Origin: UBA7703 sp034926785
GTDB lineage: Bacteria; Bacillota; Clostridia; Christensenellales; CAG-138
Assembly: GCA_034926785.1 (NCBI GenBank)
Contig: JAYFQU010000018.1
Coordinates: forward strand, 1-64,000
DNA: 64,000 bases
Direction of reading: 5' to 3'
The notes beneath the pieces are model-generated. The model searched no databases. It saw only the letters and a list, made by a program, of their open reading frames with translations, and was not told the origin of the DNA. Shown piece by piece: positions 8,094 through 17,051 of the stretch (the stretch's first letter is position 1; every line of letters begins with the position of its first letter). A program made the translations under genes and the position numbers.

Positions 8094-8933
8094 ATGCGGA
8101 TCGTTCCTGCATCGCAGCTGGTTGCGCTTGTTCGCAATCTCTGTTTACGGGCCTGCTGTGATCTCCCCTCCGATGCGGAGGCGGCGCTCTGGGCCGCCAG
8201 CGCGCGGGAAGCCGCCGGCAGCGCGGCGCACTCCGTGCTCACACAGCTGATTGATAACCAACGGCTCGCACGCGAAAAGCAGCGCCCGATCTGTCAGGAC
8301 ACCGGCATGGCCGTCGTGTTTGCGGATATTGGGCGCGAGGTGTTTATTGAGGGAGATTTGTCTGCCGCAGTCAACGAAGGTGTCCATCTCGCCTATACCG
8401 AAGGTTATCTGCGTAAATCCGTGCTGGATCCGCTCACGCGCGTCAACACGGGCGATAATACCCCCGCTGTGCTCCATATCCGATTGGTCGCGGGGGATCG
8501 GATTCTCCTGACCGTGGCGCCAAAGGGTTTCGGGAGCGAAAATATGAGCCGGCTCACCATGCTCTCTCCGTCCGCCGGAATAGAGGGAATTTTGAACTGC
8601 ATTGTCTCCACGGTTCGGGATGCGGGTGCTTCCGCTTGCCCGCCCGTGGTCATTGGCGTTGGCATCGGCGGCACGATGGAATCCTGCGCGCTGCTGGCAA
8701 AGCGCCAGTTGCTTCGTCCACTGGGCATGCGGGCGGAACGGGGGGACGTCGCCGCCATCGAGCAAGAGGCGCTGCTTCGCGTCAACGCGACCGGAATCGG
8801 TCCAATGGGGCTCGGCGGGGTGACCAGCGCGCTTGCGGTGCATGCTGCGGCGGAGCCGACGCACATCGCGGGACTGCCCGTTGCGGTCAATCTCCAGTGC
8901 CATGCATGCCGCCATGCGAGCAAAGAGGTGTAG
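8094..8933 (+). CDS. fumA: Class I fumarate hydratase, alpha subunit
   Basis: This 279-residue protein matches the alpha subunit of the two-subunit, oxygen-sensitive 4Fe-4S fumarase/tartrate dehydratase family. Motifs include RPICQDTGMAVVFADIG (cluster cysteine), DPLTRVNTGDNTPAVLH, APKGFGSENMSRL and GVGIGGTMESCALLAK. It interconverts fumarate and malate with the beta subunit encoded six bases downstream. ATG 8094 was chosen because AAAGGGGG lies upstream; the frame is open further 5'. L-tartrate dehydratase is an alternative, but linkage to purA and purB, which use and produce fumarate-linked intermediates, favours fumarase. Confidence 0.9.
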   Translation: MRIVPASQLVALVRNLCLRACCDLPSDAEAALWAASAREAAGSAAHSVLTQLIDNQRLAREKQRPICQDTGMAVVFADIGREVFIEGDLSAAVNEGVHLAYTEGYLRKSVLDPLTRVNTGDNTPAVLHIRLVAGDRILLTVAPKGFGSENMSRLTMLSPSAGIEGILNCIVSTVRDAGASACPPVVIGVGIGGTMESCALLAKRQLLRPLGMRAERGDVAAIEQEALLRVNATGIGPMGLGGVTSALAVHAAAEPTHIAGLPVAVNLQCHACRHASKEV

Positions 8934-8938
8934 CGGAT

Positions 8939-9463
8939 ATGGACTATCGTCTTTGTGTCCCAGTGCCTCAATCCGATCTGGCAATGCTCCGCGCCGGGGA
9001 TGTTGTCCGCCTGTCCGGTACGATCTATACCGCGCGGGACGCGGCGCACGCGCGCTTTGCAGCCCTGCTCCAAAACGGCGAGCCGCTGCCGGTTCCCAAG
9101 GGCGCATGCATCTATTATGCAGGCCCGTGCCCAGCCGCGCCGGGTGAGGTGATCGGCCCCTGTGGACCGACGACGAGCAAACGCATGGACGCCTATACCC
9201 CCGCCCTCATCGACTACGGCATCCGCCAATTGATCGGCAAAGGCGCGCGAGCGGCTGCCGTAAACGAAGCCATGCGCGGACGCGCGGTGCATTTCAGCGC
9301 AACCGGCGGAGCGGGCATGCTCTATGCCTCGCGTATTACGCAGTGCGAGCTCGTCGCGTTTGAAGACCTCGGCGCGGAGGCGGTTTATCGCCTGACGGTG
9401 GAGGAGTTCCCCGTCGTCGTGTCGTTTGATTTAGCCGGGCGGGACATCTATCAGCGCGGCTAA
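8939..9463 (+). CDS. fumB: Class I fumarate hydratase, beta subunit
   Basis: The 174-residue protein is the beta subunit partner of the preceding gene. It carries RAGDVVRLSGTIYTARDAAH, YYAGPCPA, GPTTSKRMD (active-site block) and FSATGGAGMLYASRI, all typical of this subunit. The start ATG 8939 lies six bases after the fumA stop, so the pair is almost certainly co-translated. Together the subunits form a labile iron-sulfur hydratase. purA follows after 72 bp. Confidence 0.9.
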   Translation: MDYRLCVPVPQSDLAMLRAGDVVRLSGTIYTARDAAHARFAALLQNGEPLPVPKGACIYYAGPCPAAPGEVIGPCGPTTSKRMDAYTPALIDYGIRQLIGKGARAAAVNEAMRGRAVHFSATGGAGMLYASRITQCELVAFEDLGAEAVYRLTVEEFPVVVSFDLAGRDIYQRG

Positions 9464-9535
9464 ACGAAGTAGAATGAATTTCAGGTTTCACATATATCAA
9501 ACACTGGCGCTACGATCTTGAAAGGAGCAGAAAAC

Positions 9536-10807
9536 ATGGCTAACTGTGCAATTGTGGGGATCAACTGGGGTGACGAAGGCAAAGGTCGCATGGTCGATCT
9601 CATCGCCGCCGATTACGATGTGGTTGTCCGCTATCAAGGCGGCAATAACGCGGGCCATACCGTCGTCAACGAATACGGCAAGTTTGCGCTGCACCTCCTG
9701 CCCTCCGGCATCTTCCGGAAAGGCGTTGTCAACGTGCTCGGCAACGGCGCGGTCATTGACCCGGAGAAATTGCTCGAGGAGATGGACGATCTGCGCTCTA
9801 AGGGAATCTCGATTACGCCGGAAAACCTCAAGGTCAGCGACCGTGCGCCGATCGTCTTCCCCTACCATCGCGATCAGGATGCGCTGGAAGAAGCGCGCCT
9901 TGCGGACGCAAAATATGGCTCCACCAAACGCGGCATCGCGCCTGTCTATGGCGACAAATACATGAAGAAAACCATCATGCTCGGCGAGTTGTTCTATCCG
10001 GACTATCTCAAAAAGAGGCTTGAAGGTATTCTCGAGTGGAAAAACCTAACGTTGAAAAACGTCTATGGCGGGAAAACCTACTCCATAGATGAGATCTGGG
10101 ATTGGCTGATGACCTATGGCGAGAAGCTCAAGCCCTTTATCTGCGACACCGGCGCCTATCTGCGCAGCGTAGACGGCAAGAAAAACATCCTTTTTGAGGC
10201 GCAGCTCGGCGTTCTGCGCGATGTGGACTTCGGCATCTTCCCCTATACCTCCAGCTCCACTCCGTTGGCCGCCTATGCGCCGATCGGCTCCGGCATGCCG
10301 GGGGCGAAGATCGGTAGCGTCATCGGCGTGGTGAAGGCCTATTCCACCTGCGTGGGTGAAGGCCCATTTGCGGCGGAATGGTTTGGCGAAGACGCGGCGA
10401 AACTGCGCGAAGCCGGCGCAGAATATGGCGCGGCGACAGGCCGGCCGAGGCGCGTCGGCCCCATGGACATCGTCGCCACGCGCTACGGCGTCGCCATGCA
10501 GGGCGCAACCGAGGTTGCCCTCACCAAGATCGACATCCTCTCCTATCTGGATCAAATTCCGATCTGCGTCCAGTATGAGCTCAACGGCGAGAAGACGGAT
10601 GACTTCCCCTTCCCGGCGGCAATTGGCGAGGCGAAGCCCGTCATCTCCTATATGCCCGGATGGAAATGCGACGTTTCACATTGCCGCAGCTTTGACGCGC
10701 TGCCTAAGGAAGCGCAGGATTATATCAACTTCATTGAGCGAAGCATCGGCTGCCCGATCACCAACATCTCGGTCGGCGCGGCGCGCGACGAGATTATCCG
10801 GAGGTAA
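9536..10807 (+). CDS. purA: Adenylosuccinate synthetase
   Basis: The 423-residue protein catalyses IMP + aspartate + GTP to adenylosuccinate. Motifs include GINWGDEGKGRMVDLIA (GTP-binding, catalytic Asp), RYQGGNNAGHTVV, and the late GRPRRVGPMDIVATRYGV and LTKIDIL blocks. Its length is close to the usual 425-430. ATG 9536 follows GAAAGGAG. It sits between fumarase and purB, so aspartate used here returns as fumarate from PurB. Confidence 0.96.
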   Translation: MANCAIVGINWGDEGKGRMVDLIAADYDVVVRYQGGNNAGHTVVNEYGKFALHLLPSGIFRKGVVNVLGNGAVIDPEKLLEEMDDLRSKGISITPENLKVSDRAPIVFPYHRDQDALEEARLADAKYGSTKRGIAPVYGDKYMKKTIMLGELFYPDYLKKRLEGILEWKNLTLKNVYGGKTYSIDEIWDWLMTYGEKLKPFICDTGAYLRSVDGKKNILFEAQLGVLRDVDFGIFPYTSSSTPLAAYAPIGSGMPGAKIGSVIGVVKAYSTCVGEGPFAAEWFGEDAAKLREAGAEYGAATGRPRRVGPMDIVATRYGVAMQGATEVALTKIDILSYLDQIPICVQYELNGEKTDDFPFPAAIGEAKPVISYMPGWKCDVSHCRSFDALPKEAQDYINFIERSIGCPITNISVGAARDEIIRR

Positions 10808-10813
10808 TGTGCC

Positions 10814-12220
10814 ATGCGGGATCGCTACGAAAGCCCGCTGAACAGCCGCTATGCCTCGGATGAGATGCAGCGGTTGTTCTCACCGGATATGCGCTATTCC
10901 ACCTGGCGGAAGCTCTGGGTGAGCCTCGCCCGCGCGGAGCATGCGCTCGGGTTGCCCGTGTCTGCGGAGCAGGTGGAAGAGCTTGCCGCGCATACCGGAG
11001 ACATTGACTATGACGCCGTCGCCCGGCGCGAAGCCGAGGTTCGGCACGATGTCATGGCGCATGTCTACGCCTACGGATTGGTTTGCCCGAAAGCCGCGGG
11101 TATCATCCATCTGGGTGCGACAAGCTGTTATGTCACCGATAACGCGGATTTGATCATCCTTCGGGATGCGCTCCTGAGCATCCGGAACAGCATCTATGCG
11201 GTTCTTGCCCCGCTTTCCGCATTTGCGGAGCACACAAAGGCAATCCCTACGGTGGGATATACGCATTTTCAATCCGCCCAGCCGGTCACCGTCGGCCGGC
11301 GCGCCTGCCTCTGGCTGCAGGAGCTCTGGTTGGATGTCGAGGAGATCAACGATGTCCTCTCCGCCATCCGTTTCCTCGGCTGCCGCGGCGCAACGGGTAC
11401 GGAGGCGAGCTTTATCTCCCTCTTCGGCGGAGACACGGCAAAGGTAGATGAGCTCAACCGCAGAATCGCGGCGGATTTCGGCTTTGATCGCATCTACGAC
11501 GTCAGCGGGCAAACCTATCCCCGCAAGCTGGACAGCCGCGTGCTCAACGCGCTCTCCAGCGTTGCGCAGAGCGCCTATCGCTTCGGTGACGACATGCGCC
11601 TGCTCCAGCACGACGGCATCCTTTCCGAACCGTTTGAGAGCAAGCAGATCGGCTCCTCTGCAATGGCATATAAGCAAAACCCCATGCGAAGCGAGCGAAT
11701 CTGTTCCCTCTCCCGCTTTGTGATGGCGACCGCGCTCAACGCGCCGATGACCGCCAGCACCCAGTGGCTGGAGCGGACGCTGGACGACTCCGCCAACCGC
11801 AGGCTCTCCCTGCCGGAGGCGTTCCTCGCAACGGATGCGGTGCTCCGCCTCATGGCAAACGTCTCCTCCGGCATCATTGTACACGAGCAGGCGAACGCGC
11901 GGATTCTGGCCGACGCACTGCCGTTTCTCGCGACGGAAAACCTGCTGATGGCGGGCGTCTCGCGCGGGGGTGACCGGCAGGCACTCCACGAAGTCATTCG
12001 CAAACATTCGCTCGCGGCGAAAGAACGGCTCGCGTGCGGAGAAGGGAACGACCTTTCTGAGCGATTGGCGGGTGATCCGGCCTTTCCTCTCTCGCTGGAG
12101 GAGATTCAGCAGGAGCTCGACCCCAAGCGTCACATCGGCCGCTCGGTCGAGCAAACGGAACGCTTTCTGGAGAAGCATCCGGTTCCCGCAAGCACGCCGC
12201 TGCAGGAAATCCTGGTGTAG
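10814..12220 (+). CDS. purB: Adenylosuccinate lyase
   Basis: The 468-residue protein cleaves adenylosuccinate and SAICAR, releasing fumarate. The superfamily signature is GSSAMAYKQNPMRSERICSLSR (about residues 275-296), with the catalytic TSCYVTDN and YTHFQSAQPVTVGRR blocks. The Shine-Dalgarno sequence GGAGG overlaps the purA stop, so the two are translationally linked. A strong terminator follows. Fumarate made here can be consumed by the fumarase encoded at the start of the same unit. Confidence 0.95.
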   Translation: MRDRYESPLNSRYASDEMQRLFSPDMRYSTWRKLWVSLARAEHALGLPVSAEQVEELAAHTGDIDYDAVARREAEVRHDVMAHVYAYGLVCPKAAGIIHLGATSCYVTDNADLIILRDALLSIRNSIYAVLAPLSAFAEHTKAIPTVGYTHFQSAQPVTVGRRACLWLQELWLDVEEINDVLSAIRFLGCRGATGTEASFISLFGGDTAKVDELNRRIAADFGFDRIYDVSGQTYPRKLDSRVLNALSSVAQSAYRFGDDMRLLQHDGILSEPFESKQIGSSAMAYKQNPMRSERICSLSRFVMATALNAPMTASTQWLERTLDDSANRRLSLPEAFLATDAVLRLMANVSSGIIVHEQANARILADALPFLATENLLMAGVSRGGDRQALHEVIRKHSLAAKERLACGEGNDLSERLAGDPAFPLSLEEIQQELDPKRHIGRSVEQTERFLEKHPVPASTPLQEILV

Positions 12221-12232
12221 TTTTTGCGTTTT

Positions 12233-12257
12233 GCCCGCCGGACTCCGGCGGGCTTTT
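12233..12257 (+). terminator. Terminator of the fum-pur unit
   Basis: GCCCGCCG and CGGCGGGC arms (8 bp) with loop GACTC, then TTTTC, 12 bases after the purB stop. Confidence 0.88.
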
Positions 12258-12382
12258 CATTACATCCACCCTGCGGAAAAGTAAAGAATCAGTATCAGGA
12301 TCCTTGCCATTTTGCCATAATTTCTGTACTATATAAATCAATACTAGAACAATTCTGCTCTTCTAAAGGTATTGGTTTGATT

Positions 12383-13321
12383 ATGAAAGCGTTACAATTA
12401 ACAGACATCGCTGTTGCGCCGGACCTGCGCGAGCTCACCCAGCACGGCACTCCGGTTTTCCCCTGCGCCGCCTACGACGAGGACCCCGGTAAGTACCTCG
12501 TCGGCAACATCCCCTGGCACTGGCACGAGGAGATGGAGTTCATCCTCGCGATTGAAGGAGAAACGCTTGTGCTCTGTGGAGAAACGGAGTTCCCGCTGCA
12601 TCCGGGGGAGGCCGTCTTCGTCAACTCCAACGTGCTGCATAAGCTCAAGCGTGGGCAAGCGGGCGTCCCCTGCCGCATCAACAGCCTGCTGTTTCTGCCG
12701 GAGCTGGTCTCCTGCTTTCCGCAGAGCATCGTTCAGCAGAGATACATTGCACCGCTGATCAAGTGCGCAACGCTTTCGGAGGTGCTGCTCCGCCCCGATA
12801 TCTCCTGGCAAAAAGAGGCCATTCAGCATTTCCGCTCCGCCTTTGCCGCGTTTAATGGCGACCGGTATGGATACGAAATCATCGTCACGATCGAACTCAT
12901 GCAAATGCTGCTGGTGATGCTTGCAAATCTGCAGGACCGCGTCTGCGAAACGGACCTTGTGCAAAACAAGGATTCCATCCGCATCAAGCAGATGCTCGGT
13001 TATATTCACGACCATTTCGCGGAACCGCTGACCGTATCGCAGATCGCCGCGGTATCCTCCATCAGCGAGAGCGAGTGCTATCGTTGTTTTCGTAAGGTGT
13101 TGGATTCTTCCCCGATCGATTACCTGCTGCAATACCGCATCCGCGCAGCGGCAGGGTTGCTCTCCGGGACGGATATGAGCATCTCCAACATCTGTTTTGC
13201 GACGGGGTTTAACAGCCCAAGCTATTTTGCAAAGGTCTTTCGCCAGGAACTGCTGGTCAGCCCACGAAAATATCGCGCCACCCATCAGGCGCCCGGCGCC
13301 GGAACAGGCCGGCGCGGTTAA
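12383..13321 (+). CDS. AraC family regulator with cupin domain
   Basis: The 312-residue protein has an N-terminal cupin fold (about residues 40-110; PWHWHEEMEFILAIEG and LHPGEAVFVNSNVLH) and a C-terminal double helix-turn-helix (about 205-300; FAEPLTVSQIAAVSSISESEC and MSISNICFATGFNSPSYFAKVFRQ). Such regulators usually sense sugars or aromatic compounds. ATG 12383 is preceded by AAAGG. No obvious target operon is adjacent: purB ends upstream and rex lies downstream with its own promoter. Confidence 0.87.
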   Translation: MKALQLTDIAVAPDLRELTQHGTPVFPCAAYDEDPGKYLVGNIPWHWHEEMEFILAIEGETLVLCGETEFPLHPGEAVFVNSNVLHKLKRGQAGVPCRINSLLFLPELVSCFPQSIVQQRYIAPLIKCATLSEVLLRPDISWQKEAIQHFRSAFAAFNGDRYGYEIIVTIELMQMLLVMLANLQDRVCETDLVQNKDSIRIKQMLGYIHDHFAEPLTVSQIAAVSSISESECYRCFRKVLDSSPIDYLLQYRIRAAAGLLSGTDMSISNICFATGFNSPSYFAKVFRQELLVSPRKYRATHQAPGAGTGRRG

Positions 13322-13523
13322 CCATACCGCCCGTTCCGGTGTTATTTGACGTTTGGCGGCGTGCCCTTCGAAATGCTTGATAAACCGTATCCCGATATCA
13401 CGTATCGCGCGCATCCGCACTGGCAAGAAAACTTATTTTATGTTATGATATAAGGAAAGCTACTTTTTTCTAACATTAGCGCCTGCCCATTTTCCCATCG
13501 CTAGGCTGCTAAATGGGAATTCA

Positions 13524-13564
13524 TTGACAAACGCAGTGTAACAGTATTATTATATCGATATAGC
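13524..13564 (+). promoter_or_regulatory. rex promoter and shared TATCGATA motif
   Basis: TTGACA at 13524-13529 lies about 17 bp before a TTATTA/TATTAT -10 region. Downstream is the palindrome TATATCGATATA (13551-13562), which overlaps CGATATAGC (13556-13564). The same CGATATAGC and TATCGATA strings occur in front of the alcohol dehydrogenase gene (14645-14670), which suggests a common regulator. Confidence 0.5.
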
Positions 13565-13579
13565 CTTCGGAGGTGCGCC

Positions 13580-14239
13580 ATGGAAAAACATACCCCCGTA
13601 TCCATCTCAAAGCAGGCGCTTCAGCGCATGCCATATTATCTGCAGGCGCTTCGCGCCGCGCGAGACGCGGGCGCGGAGATCATATCCGCCCCTACGGTTG
13701 CCGCGCAGCTCGGGCTGAACGAGGTACAGGTTCGAAAGGACTTCGCCTCCGTTAGCGACACGGCCGGAAAGCCGAAAACCGGATTCCAAACCAGCGAACT
13801 GATTCTTGCAATTGAGCGCACGCTTGGTTACGACAACTCCAACGATGCAATTCTCGTTGGCGCGGGCAGTCTAGGACGCGCGCTGCTCTCCTATCGTGGA
13901 TTTGAGGCATATGGATTGAGCATTGTCGCCGCGTTTGACGTTGACCCCAACCTCTCCGGCGGTGAAATTTCCGGCAAACAGGTTTTGCCTATGAGCAAGC
14001 TGCCAACCGTCTGCCGCAATATGAATATCCATATCGGCATCATCACGGTCCCCGCCTCTCAAGCGCAGGGCGTTTGCGACGCGCTCGTGGACAGCGGGGT
14101 GCTTGCAATCTGGAACTTTGCCCCGGTTCATCTCAATACGCCGGAGGGTATTCTCGTTCAAAACGAAAACATGGCCGCTTCCCTTGCATTGTTGTCCAAG
14201 CATTTATCCGAGCGTCTCGGATATCAGAAAAAAGACTGA
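13580..14239 (+). CDS. rex: Redox-sensing transcriptional repressor Rex
   Basis: The 219-residue protein has an N-terminal winged helix (about residues 8-60, APTVAAQLGLNEVQVRKDFA) and a Rossmann domain with GAGSLG at 94-99. It ends with the domain-swapped helix typical of Rex. Rex binds DNA when NAD+ is high and releases it when NADH rises, controlling fermentation genes. CGGAGG precedes ATG 13580. The next gene encodes an iron alcohol dehydrogenase, a classical Rex target. Repeat B2 follows the stop codon. Confidence 0.95.
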   Translation: MEKHTPVSISKQALQRMPYYLQALRAARDAGAEIISAPTVAAQLGLNEVQVRKDFASVSDTAGKPKTGFQTSELILAIERTLGYDNSNDAILVGAGSLGRALLSYRGFEAYGLSIVAAFDVDPNLSGGEISGKQVLPMSKLPTVCRNMNIHIGIITVPASQAQGVCDALVDSGVLAIWNFAPVHLNTPEGILVQNENMAASLALLSKHLSERLGYQKKD

Positions 14240-14256
14240 CGGGTGCTATCATTTTC

Positions 14257-14495
14257 AAGCGCCCTCCGGGACGTTTGAGACCGTCAAACAACGATTTTTT
14301 GACGGAGTAACCGTTCTCTGCCTCTCGTCCCCCGGACTCGAACGGCAAGGAGTTGCGAAGAAACCGCCCGATTCCGTGCGATCCATCGCGGCGGCAAAGC
14401 CGGCGCAGCCGGATCCACTGGGTTAAGGGCTGAGGCCCTTTCACAATCCCGCGACTTTTTTTACAGACTGAAGCGCCCTTAAGGGCGCTTTTTTC
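14257..14495 (+). repeat. Family B terminator-nested repeat, copy B2
   Basis: The core (about 14278-14470) begins 18 bases after a weak hairpin (14257-14276, AAGCGCCC/GGGACGTTT) and ends at a strong one (14471-14490, AAGCGCCC/GGGCGCTT, then a T run). The two hairpins share the same AAGCGCCC arm. Internal stems match B1 and B3 but are more diverged, for example CCGTCAAACAACG with TTTTTTGACGG. It lies directly downstream of rex and is read in the same direction. Confidence 0.8.
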
Positions 14496-14616
14496 TATGT
14501 GAGCCAATGTGTAAGCTCCTCTACCCCTACTAAAATTCAATTCCACCACCAAAAATACCGCGTAAAGAATCCATCTTTTGTTTTCTATTGCGACACAGAT
14601 TATTTTCGAATTTGCA

Positions 14617-14672
14617 TTGACAAGAGCATGTATCGATGCTATATTATCGATAGTATTTAACCGATATAGCAT
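14617..14672 (+). promoter_or_regulatory. Promoter and operator of the alcohol dehydrogenase gene
   Basis: TTGACA (14617-14622) and TATATT (14640-14645) are spaced by 17 bp. A perfect 9 bp inverted repeat, ATGCTATAT (14636-14644) and ATATAGCAT (14664-14672), overlaps the -10 and the transcription start. The spacer contains TATCGATA, also found at the rex promoter. The canonical Rex site TTGTTAA-N4-TTAACAA is not seen, so assignment to Rex is only inferred. Confidence 0.55.
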
Positions 14673-14697
14673 TACTGATTCAAGGAGAACAAGACAA

Positions 14698-15873
14698 ATG
14701 GCACGTTTTACATTACCCCGTGATCTGTATCATGGCAAAGGCTCTCTGGAAGCGCTCAAAACCCTCAAGGGCAAACGAGCGATCGTTGTTGTTGGAGGCG
14801 GCTCCATGAAACGCTTTGGTTTTTTAGATCGCGTAGAAGCGTATCTGAAAGAGGCGGGCATGGAAGTGCAGCTGTTCGAAGGCGTCGAACCCGACCCCTC
14901 CGTAGAGACCGTTCTGCGCGGCGCAGAGGCCATGCGCAAATTTCAGCCGGATTGGATCGTCTCCATTGGCGGCGGCTCGCCGATTGACGCAGCCAAAGCC
15001 ATGTGGGCGTTTTATGAATATCCCGACGTCACGTTTGAGTCGCTCTGCATCCCGTTCAATTTCCCCGAACTGCGCACCAAGGCGCGTTTTTGCGCGATTC
15101 CTTCCACGTCCGGCACGGCGACCGAAGTCACCGCGTTCTCTGTCATAACAGACTATCAAAAGGGCGTCAAATACCCGCTCGCAGACTTCAACATCACCCC
15201 GGATGTGGCGATTGTAGATCCCGATCTTGCGGAGACCATGCCCAAGAAGCTCACCGCGCATACGGGCATGGACGCAATGACCCACGCTATCGAGGCTTAT
15301 GTGTCCACGCTGCATTGCGACTATACCGATCCGCTCGCCCTTCATGCCATTCGGATGGTCAGCGCAGATCTCGTCGCCTCCTACAATGGCGATATGGCGG
15401 CGCGTGCGCGCATGCATAACGCGCAGTGTCTCGCGGGCATGGCGTTCTCCAACGCGCTGCTCGGCATTGTGCACTCGATGGCGCATAAGACCGGCGCTGC
15501 CTATAGCGGCGGGCACATTGTCCACGGCTGTGCCAACGCCATGTATCTGCCCAAAGTGATCCAGTTCAACAGCAAGAATCCGGAAGCGGACAAACGCTAC
15601 TGCGAGATTGCCGCGCATCTTGGCCTAACCCCAACAACCAGTGCGCTGATTCAGCACATCCGTGCGCTGAATGAACAGCTCAATATCCCCGGCGGCATCA
15701 AGGAGTACGAAGGCGGCATCATCGACGAGAAAGAATTCCTCGAAAAACTGCCACTGGTCGCCGAACTCGCCGTTGGCGACGCCTGCACCGGCTCTAACCC
15801 GCGCGCCATCACACCCGCAGAGATGGAAAAGCTCCTCAAGGCCTGTTATTATGACACCGAGGTTAATTTCTAA
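14698..15873 (+). CDS. Iron-containing alcohol dehydrogenase
   Basis: The 391-residue protein belongs to the iron-dependent (group III) alcohol dehydrogenases, BDH/YqhD type. It shows GGGSMKRFG (nucleotide loop), SIGGGSPIDAAKAMW, IPSTSGTATEVTAFSVIT, and the metal ligands in AHTGMDAMTHAIEAYVS and IVHSMAHKTGAAYSGGHIVHG. It probably reduces an aldehyde with NAD(P)H at the end of fermentation. AAGGAG lies upstream of ATG 14698. It follows rex and carries a palindromic operator, so NADH-dependent control is plausible. Confidence 0.93.
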   Translation: MARFTLPRDLYHGKGSLEALKTLKGKRAIVVVGGGSMKRFGFLDRVEAYLKEAGMEVQLFEGVEPDPSVETVLRGAEAMRKFQPDWIVSIGGGSPIDAAKAMWAFYEYPDVTFESLCIPFNFPELRTKARFCAIPSTSGTATEVTAFSVITDYQKGVKYPLADFNITPDVAIVDPDLAETMPKKLTAHTGMDAMTHAIEAYVSTLHCDYTDPLALHAIRMVSADLVASYNGDMAARARMHNAQCLAGMAFSNALLGIVHSMAHKTGAAYSGGHIVHGCANAMYLPKVIQFNSKNPEADKRYCEIAAHLGLTPTTSALIQHIRALNEQLNIPGGIKEYEGGIIDEKEFLEKLPLVAELAVGDACTGSNPRAITPAEMEKLLKACYYDTEVNF

Positions 15874-15973
15874 CACAAGCGCTTTCCTTCTGGCAGGTCA
15901 AGTGAGATTCTGCTTCATGCGATCCGCCAGGTTTCATCGTCTTCTTCCTCATCCTGTCGTCGCCGCGCGATGA

Positions 15974-16016
15974 CAAAAAACGGACGCCGATTTCTGCACG
16001 GCGTTCGTTTTTTTAT
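15974..16016 (+). terminator. Terminator after the alcohol dehydrogenase gene
   Basis: AACGGACGCCG pairs with CGGCGTTCGTT around a nine-base loop and is followed by seven T. It lies 100 bp after the stop; the 250 bp gap otherwise shows nothing recognisable. Confidence 0.75.
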
Positions 16017-16124
16017 GTTCATCATTCCGATAATTGCGCGAGGGCAGATTCCGATAATTTCCCTCTATCGCACATGCGATACTGTGCGTGGATACCCCGT
16101 AAAAACGAAAGCTGGGAGGGCTTC

Positions 16125-17051
16125 ATGCAAACCAAGGATTATACCATCACGCTCGACATGATGCGGACGTTGCCGTTTCGCCCGTTTGAGGTTGTGGAAG
16201 GGGACACGGGCAATATTCTGCACGTTACTCTGCTCAACAATGGCGACCCGATGAATCTTAACGGATGCAAAATCAACATCGCGTTTGCCTCCAGCAGCGG
16301 CTTTGCCATGCAGGACGAGACAAGCGGGATTGTCAAAACATCGGAAGCGGGTTCTTTTGACGTAAGCCTCATGCCGACCGCATACGGCGCGGGCAATGTA
16401 AGCGCGGATGTGCAAATCTATAGCGGGGAAAACAGTGCGACCCTTGTCACCAGCACGCGCTTTGATTTCCGCTGTCGAAAATCGCTGATCAGCGGGGATA
16501 TTATCCGCGCAAACAACGCCTATCCCCCGCTGGTTGAGGCGGCGCGCGTTGCAAACGAGGCGGCGGCCTATGCGCTCGCTGCTGCCGCGCGCATTGACAC
16601 GGACATCGGTGAATTAAACGTGCAGGCCGACTGGAACGAACAGGACGAAACACAGGATGCGTTCATCCGAAACAAGCCTGTTATCCCTCTCGTGGAAGGA
16701 AACATTGGCGCCGCGCTCATGCACGCTTCCCGCCATGCGGCGAATGGGGCGGACGCGATCTCGCCGGCCGCCATTTCTGCGGCAAGAAAATCCGCCCTCG
16801 AAGCGGCGGCGCTTCTCGCTGCAAATTGGGCCGGACAATCCTACACTCTCGCCTTAGCCAGCGTCTCCGCATCATCCGCCGTTGAGATACTCCCCGCCCT
16901 GTCCATCACGGAGGAGCAGTTGGAGGCGCTGCAGGCGGCAAATCTTCAAGACGGCGGGCAAGCTGCGGGCAGCATCACGCTGACCGCCTTTGGCGACGTT
17001 CCCGCCATCGATCTTCCGATTCGCGTGATTATAAGGGGGGACCTCTATTGA
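16125..17051 (+). CDS. Phage baseplate/tail-like protein
   Basis: The 308-residue protein has an N-terminal beta-rich domain (about residues 5-115; VEGDTGNILHVTLLNNGDPMNL) resembling the N-terminal domain of phage baseplate upper proteins, an Ala-rich helical middle (about 130-160) and a tail-fibre-like WNEQDETQDAFIRNKP segment. GGGAGGG precedes ATG 16125. The next gene starts inside its stop codon. It is probably a phage structural gene kept outside a recognisable prophage. Assignment rests on style rather than on a catalytic motif. Confidence 0.6.
   Translation: MQTKDYTITLDMMRTLPFRPFEVVEGDTGNILHVTLLNNGDPMNLNGCKINIAFASSSGFAMQDETSGIVKTSEAGSFDVSLMPTAYGAGNVSADVQIYSGENSATLVTSTRFDFRCRKSLISGDIIRANNAYPPLVEAARVANEAAAYALAAAARIDTDIGELNVQADWNEQDETQDAFIRNKPVIPLVEGNIGAALMHASRHAANGADAISPAAISAARKSALEAAALLAANWAGQSYTLALASVSASSAVEILPALSITEEQLEALQAANLQDGGQAAGSITLTAFGDVPAIDLPIRVIIRGDLY

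Noticed and set aside
10880..12178. 432-codon minus-strand frame across purB
   Set aside because: It is antisense to a well-supported purB with all family motifs; the frame is open only because of biased codon use.
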